Shown: positions 11,720 through 22,703 of the stretch, in pieces
How positions within the stretch are numbered: the stretch's first letter is position 1
Layout: each line of letters opens with the position of its first letter
Source: Deinococcus hopiensis KR-140
GTDB taxonomy: Bacteria > Deinococcota > Deinococci > Deinococcales > Deinococcaceae
Length of the DNA: 64,000 nt
Assembly (NCBI RefSeq): GCF_900176165.1
Contig: NZ_FWWU01000009.1
Coordinates: 2,296,501 to 2,360,500 of the forward strand
Direction of reading: 5' to 3'
Notes under the pieces: model-generated
Database searches by the model: none
What the model was told of the DNA's origin: nothing
The model's input: the letters and a program-made list of their open reading frames with translations, nothing else
Translations under genes and position numbers: made by a program

Positions 11720-12469
11720 TCACGCCTCATCTTCGGAACGTCTGGGCTGCGGCGCAAAAGACGGCGAATGCCCCATTTTTCTTTGCATGCAGTTCCCCTC
11801 ATTCGCGGCGCTGGCGTGCTCTTCGAGCAGGGTAAAGAAGACGGTTTGCTCGTCCACCACCTGGAGGGGGCTGCCGCTGGGCAGGCTGACCCGCAGTGTG
11901 CTGCCCAGCGCGTGGGCCGTATTGAGGAGCGGCGCGTCGGCGGCGGGGTCCAGGGTGCCCCAGAGGTGAGCGGCCCCCTCCCCCTTCGATTCACGCCGCA
12001 GCAGGGCCCCCACAGGCTCGCCCCCCGCATACGCCATCAGCAGGGTGAAGTGTCGGTCTCCTTCCAGACGGGGAGCCAGATGCCGCGAGAGCGCCCCCGC
12101 CCATTCCGGGGTGCCGTGCGCCCCGGTCAAGAGGGTGGCCCAGACGGGAAGACCCAGGCGCGAGACTTGCTCCACCACAATGACGCCGGGCTCAGGCGTG
12201 GGGTGATAGGTCCCCACGCGCAACGACGCCACCTCCTCGCCCGGCAGGGGCACCACCGCAGCCATGAGGGCGGGCACCCCGCGTGCGCGGTGCCACGCAG
12301 CGGCGGGCGGCAGGCGGGCCAGGTCTGCGTCCGGCACAAAGGTGGCGTTCGAGGCGAACACGTTCACACCGGGAGTGTGCAGGGTCACGGCGCCCCGAAA
12401 GTCGCGCCGCAGGGTAGAGAGCGGCTCGAAATACGTGACGAGTTCGGCCAGCACCGGGGGCAGTGACAT
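11720..12469 (-). CDS. Conserved hypothetical protein, weakly GNAT-like
   Basis: I do not recognise this 249-residue protein with certainty. The segment F-T-L-L-M-A-Y-A-G-G-E-P-V-G-A-L-L then G-A-A-H-L-W-G-T-L-D-P looks like the beta4-beta5 core of a GNAT acetyltransferase, but the acetyl-CoA loop R/Q-x-x-G-x-G/A is not evident. The last ~30 residues (after F-T-L-L-E-E-H) are low-complexity and may be extension past the original end, next to the decayed gene downstream. The start is well placed: TAGGCT at 12476-12481 on the minus strand ends 6 nt before the ATG. Confidence 0.5.
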   Translation of the reverse strand: MSLPPVLAELVTYFEPLSTLRRDFRGAVTLHTPGVNVFASNATFVPDADLARLPPAAAWHRARGVPALMAAVVPLPGEEVASLRVGTYHPTPEPGVIVVEQVSRLGLPVWATLLTGAHGTPEWAGALSRHLAPRLEGDRHFTLLMAYAGGEPVGALLRRESKGEGAAHLWGTLDPAADAPLLNTAHALGSTLRVSLPSGSPLQVVDEQTVFFTLLEEHASAANEGNCMQRKMGHSPSFAPQPRRSEDEA

Positions 12470-12495
12470 GGGACGAGCCTACCGGAACTCCACGG

Positions 12496-12524
12496 AAAAC
12501 GCCGCCTCCGGGTGGGAAGCGGCG
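12496..12524 (-). terminator. Terminator of tRNA-Glu
   Basis: On the minus strand a 10-bp stem (12515-12524 with 12500-12509, one G-T pair, 5-nt loop) is followed by four T. It lies directly downstream of the tRNA. Confidence 0.75.
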
Positions 12525-12530
12525 CGTGGT

Positions 12531-12606
<76 letters not shown>

Positions 12607-12792
12607 CCTCGGGTACATCTTCCCGCAGGTGCGGGAGCGTCAGGCACGAAGGAGAAGTGTACGCCGCTCGAGGGACGAGGTCAAGGCCGGAGATGAAGGC
12701 ACGCGCCCGTCCACCGCCCGGCAGAGATCAACCGCGCTACAGTCAGGCGGCCGGGCGGGGGCAGTTCCGCCGCCAGCGAAAGGAGAGTCAAC

Positions 12793-13710
12793 GTGAGGAC
12801 CATCAAGCTCGGGACCAGTGATCTGGAGGTGCCCGTCGTCGCCGTGGGGTGTATGCGGATCAACGCTCTGGACAGGGCGGAGGCGGAGCGTTTCGTAGGG
12901 ACGGCGGTGAACGAGGGAGCCAACTTCTTCGACCACGCCGATATCTACGGCGGTGGAGCGTGCGAGGAAATCTTCGCGGAAGCCATTGGGATGAACAGCA
13001 CGGTCCGCGAGCGCGTCATCCTGCAGTCCAAGTGCGGCATCCGGCCCGGCATGTTCGACTTCTCCAGGGCGCACATCCTCGCCTCGGTGGACGGCATCCT
13101 CAAGCGCCTGAAGACCGATTACCTGGACGTGCTGTTGTTGCACCGCCCGGACGCGCTGGTGGAGCCGGAAGAGGTGGCGGCGGCCTTCGACGAACTCGAA
13201 CGCTCGGGGAAAGTGCGGCACTTCGGCGTGTCCAACCAGCACCCCCGGCAAATCGAGTTGCTGAAGAAGTTCGTTCGTCAGCCCCTCGTCGCCAACCAAC
13301 TGCAGCTCAGCATCACGAACGCCAGCCTCATCACGAGCGGGCTCAACGTGAACATGGAAAACGAGTCGGCGGTCAACCGCGACGGGTACGTCCTCGACTA
13401 CTGCCGCCTCCACGACATCACCGTTCAGCCCTGGTCTCCCTTTCAGTACGGCTTTTTCGAGGGTGTGTTCCTCGACAACCCCAAGTTTCCCAAGCTGAAC
13501 GCGTCCATCAATGAGGTGGCGGCGAACCACGGGGTCAGCAACACGACGGTTGCCATCGCCTGGTTGCTGCGCCACCCGGCCCACATGCAACCTGTAACGG
13601 GCACGACGAACACCGAACGTCTGAAAGACTGTATTCGCGCGGGCGACGTTCACCTCAGCCGCGAGGAGTGGTACGGCATCCTGCGGGCAGCCGGGAACGT
13701 GCTGCCCTAA
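12793..13710 (+). CDS. Aldo/keto reductase (YdhF-like)
   Basis: This 305-residue protein is an NADPH-dependent aldo/keto reductase with the catalytic tetrad in place: Asp and Tyr in F-F-D-H-A-D-I-Y-G-G-G, Lys in L-Q-S-K-C-G-I, and His in L-L-L-H-R-P-D. The F-G-V-S-N-Q-H strand and the Q-P-W-S-P-F block match the E. coli YdhF-type subgroup. The substrate is unknown. The GTG start is supported by a strong aaaggagag Shine-Dalgarno sequence ending about 6 nt upstream, so unlike many neighbours this message has a leader. It converges on the HD-domain gene, 10 nt away. Confidence 0.88.
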   Translation: MRTIKLGTSDLEVPVVAVGCMRINALDRAEAERFVGTAVNEGANFFDHADIYGGGACEEIFAEAIGMNSTVRERVILQSKCGIRPGMFDFSRAHILASVDGILKRLKTDYLDVLLLHRPDALVEPEEVAAAFDELERSGKVRHFGVSNQHPRQIELLKKFVRQPLVANQLQLSITNASLITSGLNVNMENESAVNRDGYVLDYCRLHDITVQPWSPFQYGFFEGVFLDNPKFPKLNASINEVAANHGVSNTTVAIAWLLRHPAHMQPVTGTTNTERLKDCIRAGDVHLSREEWYGILRAAGNVLP

Positions 13711-13720
13711 AAACGGCCCC

Positions 13721-14233
13721 TCACTCCAGATCGTCGTAGTGGTGCAGCAGCGCCGCGTCCGGGTCGCCGCCGGGATGGTGGTGCCGCGCCACGAGGCGGG
13801 CCACCCGGGGACGGGCGCCGGCGCGGGCGAGCAGTTCTGCGCCCAGCTCTGGGTGATAGGCCCGCACGGCGAGCGGCCCCAGCGGCAGCGCTCGGCTCAG
13901 GCGGTTGGGCACCAGGCCGATAAGGACGCGTTCCAGCACACGGTAGGGGCGGATGCTCTTGCCACAATCGTGCAGGAGAGCGGCGGCAACCAGTTCGGGA
14001 TCGGCGTCAGGACGGTCCCGCAGCAGGTGCCGCGCCACCCGGCAGGCGTGTTCGCGGTCCCGCGGGTCCATGCCCCGGTACACCCGCGCCTCCGCTGCCG
14101 TCAGGCGGGAGTCTGCCCACCCGTCCTCGGGCCAGGCCTGGGCCGCGTGGAGACTGCGGATCAGCCGCCCCACCTTGCCCCCGTACCCCCGCACTTTACG
14201 CAGGAGGCGGGCGGGCAGGGGCAGCGGGCGCAT
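13721..14233 (-). CDS. HD-domain hydrolase
   Basis: This 170-residue protein has an HD metal-site pattern: R-E-H-A-C-R-V-A-R-H-L-L, then A-A-L-L-H-D-C-G-K, then Y-H-P-E-L-G-A-E-L and a His-rich A-R-H-H-H-P-G-G. These ligands bind one or two metal ions in phosphohydrolases such as nucleotide or cyclic-nucleotide phosphodiesterases. The substrate cannot be read from sequence. Two Met codons compete; M-R-P-L-P at 14233 is chosen because TATGCT (14240-14245, minus strand) ends 6 nt before it. The protein ends in H-H-Y-D-D-L-E. Confidence 0.75.
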   Translation of the reverse strand: MRPLPLPARLLRKVRGYGGKVGRLIRSLHAAQAWPEDGWADSRLTAAEARVYRGMDPRDREHACRVARHLLRDRPDADPELVAAALLHDCGKSIRPYRVLERVLIGLVPNRLSRALPLGPLAVRAYHPELGAELLARAGARPRVARLVARHHHPGGDPDAALLHHYDDLE

Positions 14234-14284
14234 GGGCACAGCATACGGGGGCGAGGTCTTCCCCGCCCCCGACCCACTGGGCGC

Positions 14285-15256
14285 TCAGTCCGCCGCCGTC
14301 TCGGTTTCCAGCTCCAACGCCGCGAGGGCACGCTCGGCGCTCATGGCCGCGCGGGTTCCGGCCCCAACGCTGGTGGCGAGCTGCCGGTACACGTGGTCCG
14401 ACACGTCGCCCGCCGCAAAGAGCAGCGGCACCGACGTGTAGATCTCGTCCGTGACCTCGACGTATCCGTCGTCGCGCAGCTTCAACGTGCCCTCGACAAA
14501 GCTGGTGTTGGGCACGTGGCCGATAAAGATAAACACGCCGTCGGTGGCAAAGTCACTGACCTCCCCGGTCTTGAGGTTCTTGAGGCGCACGCCGGTCACG
14601 TGGCTCTCGCCCATCACTTCCTCTACCACCGTGTCCCAGATAAACTTCATCTTGGAATTGGCAAACGCCCGAGCCTGGGCCACTTTGTTGGCGCGCAGGC
14701 TGTCGCGGCGGTGAATCAGGGTCACTTCATCGGCAAACTTGGTCAGGAACAGGCCCTCTTCCACCGCCGCGTCTCCGCCGCCCACCACGACGACCTTCTT
14801 GCCCCGGTAGAAAAAACCGTCGCAGGTGGCGCAGGTGCTTACGCCTTTGCCCCAGAACAGCTCCTCGCCGGGCACATCGAGCCTCTTGGGGTTCGCGCCG
14901 GTTGCCAGGATCACGCTCTTGGCGCGGTAGGTGCCGCTGTAGCCGCGCACGGTGAAGACGTAGGGGTGGAGGCCAGATGTGGCCTCAATGGCCTCCACCT
15001 CCTCCATCTCGATCTTCGCGCCAAACTTCTCAGCCTGCTGCACCATGCGCTGGGCGAGTTCCATGCCGGGAATCGGTTCAGGAAAGCCCGGATAGTTCTC
15101 GACTTCCTCGGTCTGGGCAATCTGACCGCCGGGCAGGCCTTTTTCCAGCACCAGGGTGCTGAGGCTCGCGCGGCCCGTGTAGATGGCGGCCGTCAGGCCA
15201 GCCGGGCCACCGCCGATGATCACCACGTCGTAATTTTGAACAGGGGCGTCACTCAT
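14285..15256 (-). CDS. trxB: Thioredoxin reductase
   Basis: This 323-residue flavoprotein has the FAD motif V-I-I-G-G-G-P-A-G near residue 13, the redox-active C-A-T-C-D-G pair near residue 140, the NADPH motif V-V-G-G-G-D-A-A-V-E and the C-terminal F-A-A-G-D-V-S-D FAD block. It passes electrons from NADPH to thioredoxin and is important for oxidative-stress tolerance. The frame is open far upstream, but the ATG at 15256 is supported by TACGCT (15263-15268, minus strand) ending 6 nt before it. It converges with nothing and lies 50 nt before the HD gene on the same strand. Confidence 0.95.
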   Translation of the reverse strand: MSDAPVQNYDVVIIGGGPAGLTAAIYTGRASLSTLVLEKGLPGGQIAQTEEVENYPGFPEPIPGMELAQRMVQQAEKFGAKIEMEEVEAIEATSGLHPYVFTVRGYSGTYRAKSVILATGANPKRLDVPGEELFWGKGVSTCATCDGFFYRGKKVVVVGGGDAAVEEGLFLTKFADEVTLIHRRDSLRANKVAQARAFANSKMKFIWDTVVEEVMGESHVTGVRLKNLKTGEVSDFATDGVFIFIGHVPNTSFVEGTLKLRDDGYVEVTDEIYTSVPLLFAAGDVSDHVYRQLATSVGAGTRAAMSAERALAALELETETAAD

Positions 15257-15360
15257 GAGAAGAGCGTACCACCGCCCACATTCGGGGATGGTACGACAGG
15301 CACTTTGTTTTTTAAAGCATTCAGCCCTGAGAAGGCAGACGGACGGATCTGGGAAATACG

Positions 15361-15391
15361 AAAAAAGAACTCCGTTCTGGACGGAGTTCTT
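15361..15391 (-). terminator. Terminator of tRNA-Gln
   Basis: On the minus strand AAGAACTCCG pairs perfectly with CGGAGTTCTT across a 7-nt loop and continues into a T-run. Confidence 0.9.
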
Positions 15392-15394
15392 CAT

Positions 15395-15468
<74 letters not shown>

Positions 15469-15654
15469 ACGGTTGCTGCTCTGGCGGCTCCTCCTGCAAA
15501 CGGCGTGACAGGGAAGCGTGAGGGAGTATAGCGGCGGCCCGGCAGGGCGTCAACTGCAGGTGGAGAGGGGCGGCACGGGGGCGGGCCACGCGAAAGTCGG
15601 CCAACGTGGAGTGAATCGCGTCCAAGTCGGGCTTCCCGGCGTGCGCGGCTGTGC

Positions 15655-15683
15655 TTGTCCCCCTTCGGGGGTGGTGCTACACT
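15655..15683 (+). promoter_or_regulatory. Vegetative promoter of rpsA
   Basis: TTGTCC (15655-15660) and TACACT (15678-15683) are spaced by 17 nt. About 70 nt of untranslated leader with an AGGAGG site follows before the ATG at 15762. The leader is unusual here, where many genes are leaderless, and could serve autoregulation by S1. Confidence 0.75.
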
Positions 15684-15743
15684 AAGGTGTTGCCGTGCAG
15701 AGCACAGGTTACGTGGTGTGTTCCAGCGACAAGCGGGCCACAC

Positions 15744-17552
<1,809 letters not shown>

Positions 17553-17567
17553 GCCTCCAGGCTTGAG

Positions 17568-17614
17568 GGAGGAGGGGCCAACCGGGAGCAGTCCGGGTTG
17601 GCCCCTCCTCCTTT
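17568..17614 (+). terminator. Rho-independent terminator after rpsA
   Basis: A 16-bp stem starting at 17568 and including GGGGCCAACC/GGTTGGCCCC ends in TTT. It lies 16 nt after the rpsA stop. Confidence 0.88.
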
Positions 17615-17714
17615 GCAATCCGGGCGTCTACAGCCTGCCGGCCTGACCGGCGAATCTGCTCCCGCCGTTAGACGGTTAGGCCGTGGACGGTTTGACCCCT
17701 GCTAGGCTGCCCGC

Positions 17715-18722
<1,008 letters not shown>

Positions 18723-19290
18723 CGGGTTTCACCGCTGCAGGCCCAAGACTTCACGGTTGTACGGACTCCGCTCAGTTGCGCAACACGTGGGACATCACCG
18801 CTTGTTGCTTCATACCGCGGAGTTTGTCTTTTCTCCTGCTCGCTTCGCTCGTACTTTCAGGTCTACCCCTCAACCTCTCGAACCCGCCGGGGATACGCCG
18901 GGCTTCCGGCCGCCCCCTGACGGTCACTTCTCCCGGCCAAGCGGCAGGCTGGGGAACCGCGGCCACCCGCAGGTGGGGATGGGCCAGGGGCAGGAATTGC
19001 CCGCCCCAGTGCCTGGCGGAATGGAGGTTGAGCCGTCCAGAGATCAGGGGCTTTGGCCGTCGTCGGATTCGGGCGCAGCGTCCTGGGCCGTGGTGGGCGG
19101 AGGCAGGGCCGCGTGGGTCACGGCGGGGATGGGGACGCGAGGAGCGGCGCGGGACCGAGGCCCAGGCCCGCCGTGGGCCGCCGGGGTCCAGGGCCGTTCG
19201 GAGGGCAACGCGCAGGCAGTGTACGGGCGGTCCGGACAGAGCGCGGCCTCACTTGAGGCAGCGTTTTCTTAAGCCGGGTATGCTCTCCCG
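18723..19290 (+). other. 568-bp stretch without a recognisable gene
   Basis: Several short open frames exist on both strands, but none has recognisable motifs, a start signal or consistent codon use. TATGCT at 19279-19284, at the right end, is the -10 box of the EamA gene. The Pro/Gly/Ala-rich character between 18900 and 19260 could be the remains of an old gene, but nothing supports a family. Confidence 0.4.
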
Positions 19291-20187
19291 GTGACGCCCG
19301 CCGCCCTGTCCACCCGCGCTCGCCTGACGCCCGCCGTGCTGGTGTCGCTCGCCCTCGTGTACGTGGTGTGGGGCAGCACGTATTTCGGGATCAAGGTGGC
19401 CATCGAGAGCCTGCCGCCACTGGGGATGCTGGGGCTGCGCTTTCTGGTGGCGGGCGCGGTGCTGTTCGCCTTTCTGCGGCTGCGCGGTGCGGCCATGCCC
19501 ACCCTCCGGCAGTGGAGCGCGAGCGCAGCCGTCGGCCTCCTCCTGCTGGGCGGGGGCACCGGCCTGGTCACCCTGGCCGAGCGGGACGCGAGCAGCAGCG
19601 TGGCGGCCCTGGTGATCGCGGTGTCTCCCCTGTTCGCAGCCCTCTTCGGACGGCTGTGGGGCGAGCGCACAAGTGGGCGTGAATGGCTGGGCATTGGCGT
19701 GGGGCTTCTGGGGATTGCCCTACTGAACGTAGGTGAGCTGCACGCCACGCCCCTGGCCGCACTGCTGCTGATCCTCGCGCCGCTGTGCTGGACTTTCGGC
19801 AGCCAGTGGTCCCGGCGGCTGCCCCTTCCCGCCGGGCTGATGGGCAGCGCCGCCGAGATGCTGGCGGGCGGCGTGATCTTGATGGGGCTGAGCCTGACCA
19901 CAGGTGAGCATTGGAAGGCGCCCACCTCCGCCAGCCTTTGGGCACTGGCCTACCTGACGGTCTTCGGCAGCCTCGTTGCCTACAGCGCCTATATGTACCT
20001 GGTGGCGCACACCCGGCCGGCCCTCGCCACGAGTTACGCTTACGTCAACCCTGTGGTGGCCGTGCTGCTGGGCGTCGGCTTCGGGGGCGAACACCTCAGC
20101 GCGCTGGGCTGGGGGGCCCTCGGCGTGATCCTGACGGGCGTGGTGCTGGTGGCCTGGCCCAGAAAGGAGAGGGGGGCTGGGGCATGA
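19291..20187 (+). CDS. EamA/DMT-family transporter (YedA-like)
   Basis: This 298-residue protein has about ten hydrophobic segments arranged as two EamA repeats. It opens with V-Y-V-V-W-G-S-T-Y-F-G-I-K, a strong drug/metabolite transporter signature, and the second repeat ends with Y-V-N-P-V-V-A-V-L-L-G. It resembles the E. coli YedA exporter subgroup. The cargo is unknown. The GTG start follows TATGCT (19279-19284) by 6 nt. Its last four bases overlap the next start (ATGA), so the two proteins are probably made together. Confidence 0.85.
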   Translation: MTPAALSTRARLTPAVLVSLALVYVVWGSTYFGIKVAIESLPPLGMLGLRFLVAGAVLFAFLRLRGAAMPTLRQWSASAAVGLLLLGGGTGLVTLAERDASSSVAALVIAVSPLFAALFGRLWGERTSGREWLGIGVGLLGIALLNVGELHATPLAALLLILAPLCWTFGSQWSRRLPLPAGLMGSAAEMLAGGVILMGLSLTTGEHWKAPTSASLWALAYLTVFGSLVAYSAYMYLVAHTRPALATSYAYVNPVVAVLLGVGFGGEHLSALGWGALGVILTGVVLVAWPRKERGAGA

Positions 20188-20741
20188 CCCTGCCCGGCGC
20201 CTCTCCTTCCGATCCGGTCAACCTGATCGTGCGACGCCGCATCAAGGCGGGCCGCGACGCCGAGTACGAAGCGCTGCTGGCCGAAGCGACGGCCCTCCTC
20301 GGACGGTTGCCCGGCCACCGGGGCACGGGCATCATCCGGCCTGCACCCGGCGAGCAGGAATACACGCTGCTCGCGCGCTTCGACTCCTTGGGCAGCGCCG
20401 CCGAGTGGGAGGGGTCCCCCGAGCGGACGAACTGGCTGGCGCGGGTGGAGCCGCTGGTGGACGGGCAGGTCAGCTTTGAGAAGCAGCCTGGGCTGGAGTT
20501 CTGGTTCACGCCGCCCGCCAGCCCCACATTGCGCCAGCCGCCCCGCTGGAAGATGATGCTGCTGACGCTGGCAGCCCTGTATCCGGTCAGCCTGGGGATC
20601 ACGCTGCTGCTGGGGCCGGCACTGGGGCACTGGGTGCTGCCGGTGCGGTCGCTGGCGCAGATGATGCTGGTGGTCCCCACCATGACCTACCTGGTGATGC
20701 CGTGGGCCACTCGGCTGGCGGGGGGGTGGCTCAAGCGGTAG
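20184..20741 (+). CDS. Antibiotic-biosynthesis-monooxygenase (ABM)-domain membrane protein
   Basis: The first ~105 of 185 residues form a ferredoxin-like ABM domain (V-N-L-I-V-R-R-R-I-K-A-G-R-D-A-E-Y-E, then G-H-R-G-T-G-I-I-R). Two transmembrane helices follow (about residues 128-150 and 155-178). This ABM plus two-helix arrangement is known from uncharacterised bacterial proteins, and the catalytic role is unproven. It overlaps the EamA gene by 4 nt. A repeat R1 copy begins 20 nt after the stop. Confidence 0.75.
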   Translation: MTLPGASPSDPVNLIVRRRIKAGRDAEYEALLAEATALLGRLPGHRGTGIIRPAPGEQEYTLLARFDSLGSAAEWEGSPERTNWLARVEPLVDGQVSFEKQPGLEFWFTPPASPTLRQPPRWKMMLLTLAALYPVSLGITLLLGPALGHWVLPVRSLAQMMLVVPTMTYLVMPWATRLAGGWLKR

Positions 20742-20761
20742 GGTGAAGTCCATCGGCAAGA

Positions 20762-20880
20762 GCAGTTGTCCGAGTGGTGCCGGGGGTGGAAAGGTACCCC
20801 TCACGGCGCCATTCTCCCCAGGCGCATTCAAGTTCGCTCGCTGGGCCCGGTCAAAAAGAAGTCCACTTCTTGACACATGC
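20762..20880 (+). repeat. Dispersed repeat R1, copy B
   Basis: This 119-bp copy starts with the terminal repeat GCAGTTGTC (20762-20770) and ends in TGACACATGC, a degenerate version of its complement. The interior matches copies A and C. Confidence 0.88.
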
Positions 20881-20967
20881 TCCAAATACAACTTCTCTGA
20901 ACCGGAACTCTTTTTCTCGCGCCACGGCAGCCAGAAACGCCGTCTGTTATAGAAGGCAATACAACCG

Positions 20968-21585
20968 TCAAGTCAGTCCGATGGAAATAAGAACATGGCA
21001 GGCCGCTTTTCCATCGCGCTGACAAACCACCCGCTCTGCAGCCAGACCCGTGGCGATGGAGAGCACCCTGGGCGCAATATTGCAAACCGCCTCGAAGCGG
21101 CACCCCACAGCCAGGTAAGGACAGTTGTAAGCGCGCAGTTCCCAGCCACCCGGGGTGCGTTCCAGCTGACTGAGATTCCCGCCCAGGTTGAGATGCTCCG
21201 CAGCCAGCAAAATCCGTTCTTCGTGGGTCAGGTTCTCCAGTTTCGGGCGAATCTGGTCAGCGAGGCGTTTTACCAGACTGCCAACCAGGGGGTCGAGCAT
21301 GGTTTGGTGCTCCGCCTCAGCCAAGATCAGTTCCAGGAGCTCGGCGTAGTACTTCGGAAACAGAGTTTCTGCCGTCTCAGTAAGCCCATACAGCCGGGCT
21401 GGACGGCCAGCCCCTTCCCGGGGCTGGTCGTCGACGGCGCGGAGGTAACCGCCGCGCTCCAGAGCAGCGAGGTGGTGCCGAACTGCGTTTTCGCTGATTT
21501 GTAGCGCCTGCATCAGGTCCCGGATGCTGGTCGGGCCGTGCATTTTGAGGTGTTCACAAAGGCGCTGCTTCGGATCCATTTCCAC
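20968..21585 (-). CDS. Winged-helix transcriptional regulator with Cys-rich C-terminal domain
   Basis: This 205-residue protein has an N-terminal ArsR-type winged helix (T-S-I-R-D-L-M-Q-A-L-Q-I-S-E-N-A-V-R-H-H-L, then E-G-A-G-R-P-A-R-L-Y-G-L-T wing). Its C-terminal domain contains five cysteines (C155, C162, C168, C188, C196). The layout recalls SufR-type iron-sulfur repressors, though the Cys spacing differs, so metal, Fe-S or redox sensing is an inference. It is divergent from the cupredoxin gene. The start region TACAAT...GTG contains a palindrome at 21589-21602, suggesting autorepression. Start at GTG 21585 or ATG 21579. Confidence 0.75.
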   Translation of the reverse strand: MEMDPKQRLCEHLKMHGPTSIRDLMQALQISENAVRHHLAALERGGYLRAVDDQPREGAGRPARLYGLTETAETLFPKYYAELLELILAEAEHQTMLDPLVGSLVKRLADQIRPKLENLTHEERILLAAEHLNLGGNLSQLERTPGGWELRAYNCPYLAVGCRFEAVCNIAPRVLSIATGLAAERVVCQRDGKAACHVLISIGLT

Positions 21586-21588
21586 AAT

Positions 21589-21602
21589 TTACACCATTGT
21601 AA
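21589..21602. promoter_or_regulatory. Palindromic operator in the divergent regulator/cupredoxin promoter
   Basis: TTACA-CCAT-TGTAA is a perfect 5+5 inverted repeat. It overlaps the regulator's own -10 box (TACAAT, 21596-21601 minus strand) and lies just before its start codon. The region 21589-21630 is AT-rich. TACACT at 21620-21625 could be the -10 box towards the cupredoxin gene. Confidence 0.6.
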
Positions 21603-21717
21603 CCATACAAATACAAAAATACACTGAATTCACAGCAGGGAAGGGCGGACTCTTCGCCACTTCTTTGCCGCGCAGGGAACAGTCCTGAAGCCGCCCCCCC
21701 CACCAAGAGGAGAAGAC

Positions 21718-22512
21718 ATGCGCGAATCGACACAGAAATTCAAGCCAACCCTGAAAGCAGCGTTCTTGCTGGCCTTACTCGTTACCCCAGCCATGGCGCA
21801 CGATCTGGGCGGAGCGGGCTTCTCCGAGAAGGTGGCGGTCCTCAACCTGGCGCCCGGCGCGGCGGGGACACTGCGTGACCGGGACATCAGCGTCCAGATT
21901 CCCAGAAACGCCTTTTCCAGAGCTGTCAAAATCGAGTTGTTCCGAGGCGAGCGCGTGGGTGGATCCGCCTTCCCTGCCTGGAAGGAAGCCGCTCCTCAGA
22001 ACAGTGACGTTCTGGACGCCTTCGTGTTGGTGATCACCGATCCGGCGACCAACAAGCACATCGTTGCGGTTCCCAAGCTGACGTACACCCTGCGTGATCC
22101 GCGCGTAAAAGACGGTCTCCAGGTCTGGGCGACTGGCCAGGCGGCACCTCTCAAACGGGTGGGACAGCCCATTCCCATCACCGTCAAACCGGGCGAGGTG
22201 TCATTCACCTTGACCGATCTCACGCATGGCTGGCTGGTCACCGCTCCTAGAGCCGCAGTTGCCAGTGCCTTCAGCGTCGACATGCAGGGGATGAAATTCC
22301 AACCCGGCACCATTTCCGTGAACGTCGGCGAGTCTGTGCGGTTCGTGCAGAAAGACGACGTGCCGCACAACGTGGTAATCAACGACGTGATGGAGTCCCC
22401 TCCCAGCATGAAAAAGGGCCAAGTCTACACCCACACGTTCAGCGGGCCGGGAACGTACCGGGTGTACTGCGAAATCCATCCCACCATGACCATGACGGTC
22501 ACGGTGAAGTAA
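21718..22512 (+). CDS. Exported cupredoxin (plastocyanin/azurin-like) protein
   Basis: This 264-residue protein has a signal peptide (about residues 1-27, A-M-A-H) and a ~150-residue N-terminal beta-rich region of unknown type. A C-terminal cupredoxin domain carries all type 1 copper ligands: H217 in D-V-P-H-N-V, then C251, H254 and M257 (Y-C-E-I-H-P-T-M). It should carry electrons or bind copper outside the cytoplasm. A Shine-Dalgarno sequence (aagaggagaag) precedes the ATG, unlike the leaderless genes nearby. It is the first gene of a cluster divergent from a Cys-rich regulator. Confidence 0.85.
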   Translation: MRESTQKFKPTLKAAFLLALLVTPAMAHDLGGAGFSEKVAVLNLAPGAAGTLRDRDISVQIPRNAFSRAVKIELFRGERVGGSAFPAWKEAAPQNSDVLDAFVLVITDPATNKHIVAVPKLTYTLRDPRVKDGLQVWATGQAAPLKRVGQPIPITVKPGEVSFTLTDLTHGWLVTAPRAAVASAFSVDMQGMKFQPGTISVNVGESVRFVQKDDVPHNVVINDVMESPPSMKKGQVYTHTFSGPGTYRVYCEIHPTMTMTVTVK

Positions 22513-22647
22513 GTACGGGTTGCGTCTGTTTCGCGAACACACCGGAAGACCGCCGCCTTGCTTCCCTCCACACCCGGAACCCGTTTCTCTCCTTCGCGCT
22601 CTGCTTGGCTTGCGACCCGCCGCAAACGATTCCATCGGAGTCCGTAT
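22513..22647 (+). repeat. Dispersed repeat R2, copy 1
   Basis: This 135-bp copy aligns with 38135-38273 along its length. Shared segments include gggttgcgt, ccggaagaccgcc, the 20-nt block ttgcttccctccacacccgg and atcggagtccgtat. Ends are TACGG/CCGTA. It starts exactly at the cupredoxin stop. Confidence 0.88.
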
Positions 22648-22703
22648 CCGTCCCGCCCACTGCTTGTCCTTTCCGCCCTCTCGCCGAAAGAAAAGGTCTT
22701 TCC

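Noticed and set aside
17641..17690. tRNA-like fragment after the rpsA terminator
   Set aside because: A ccgttagacggttagg piece recalls a D-arm, but no acceptor stem, anticodon arm or T-arm can be assembled.
18776..19294. 172-codon frame between the oxidoreductase and EamA genes
   Set aside because: It has no family motifs, no start signal and a composition typical of random frames, and it overlaps the EamA promoter.
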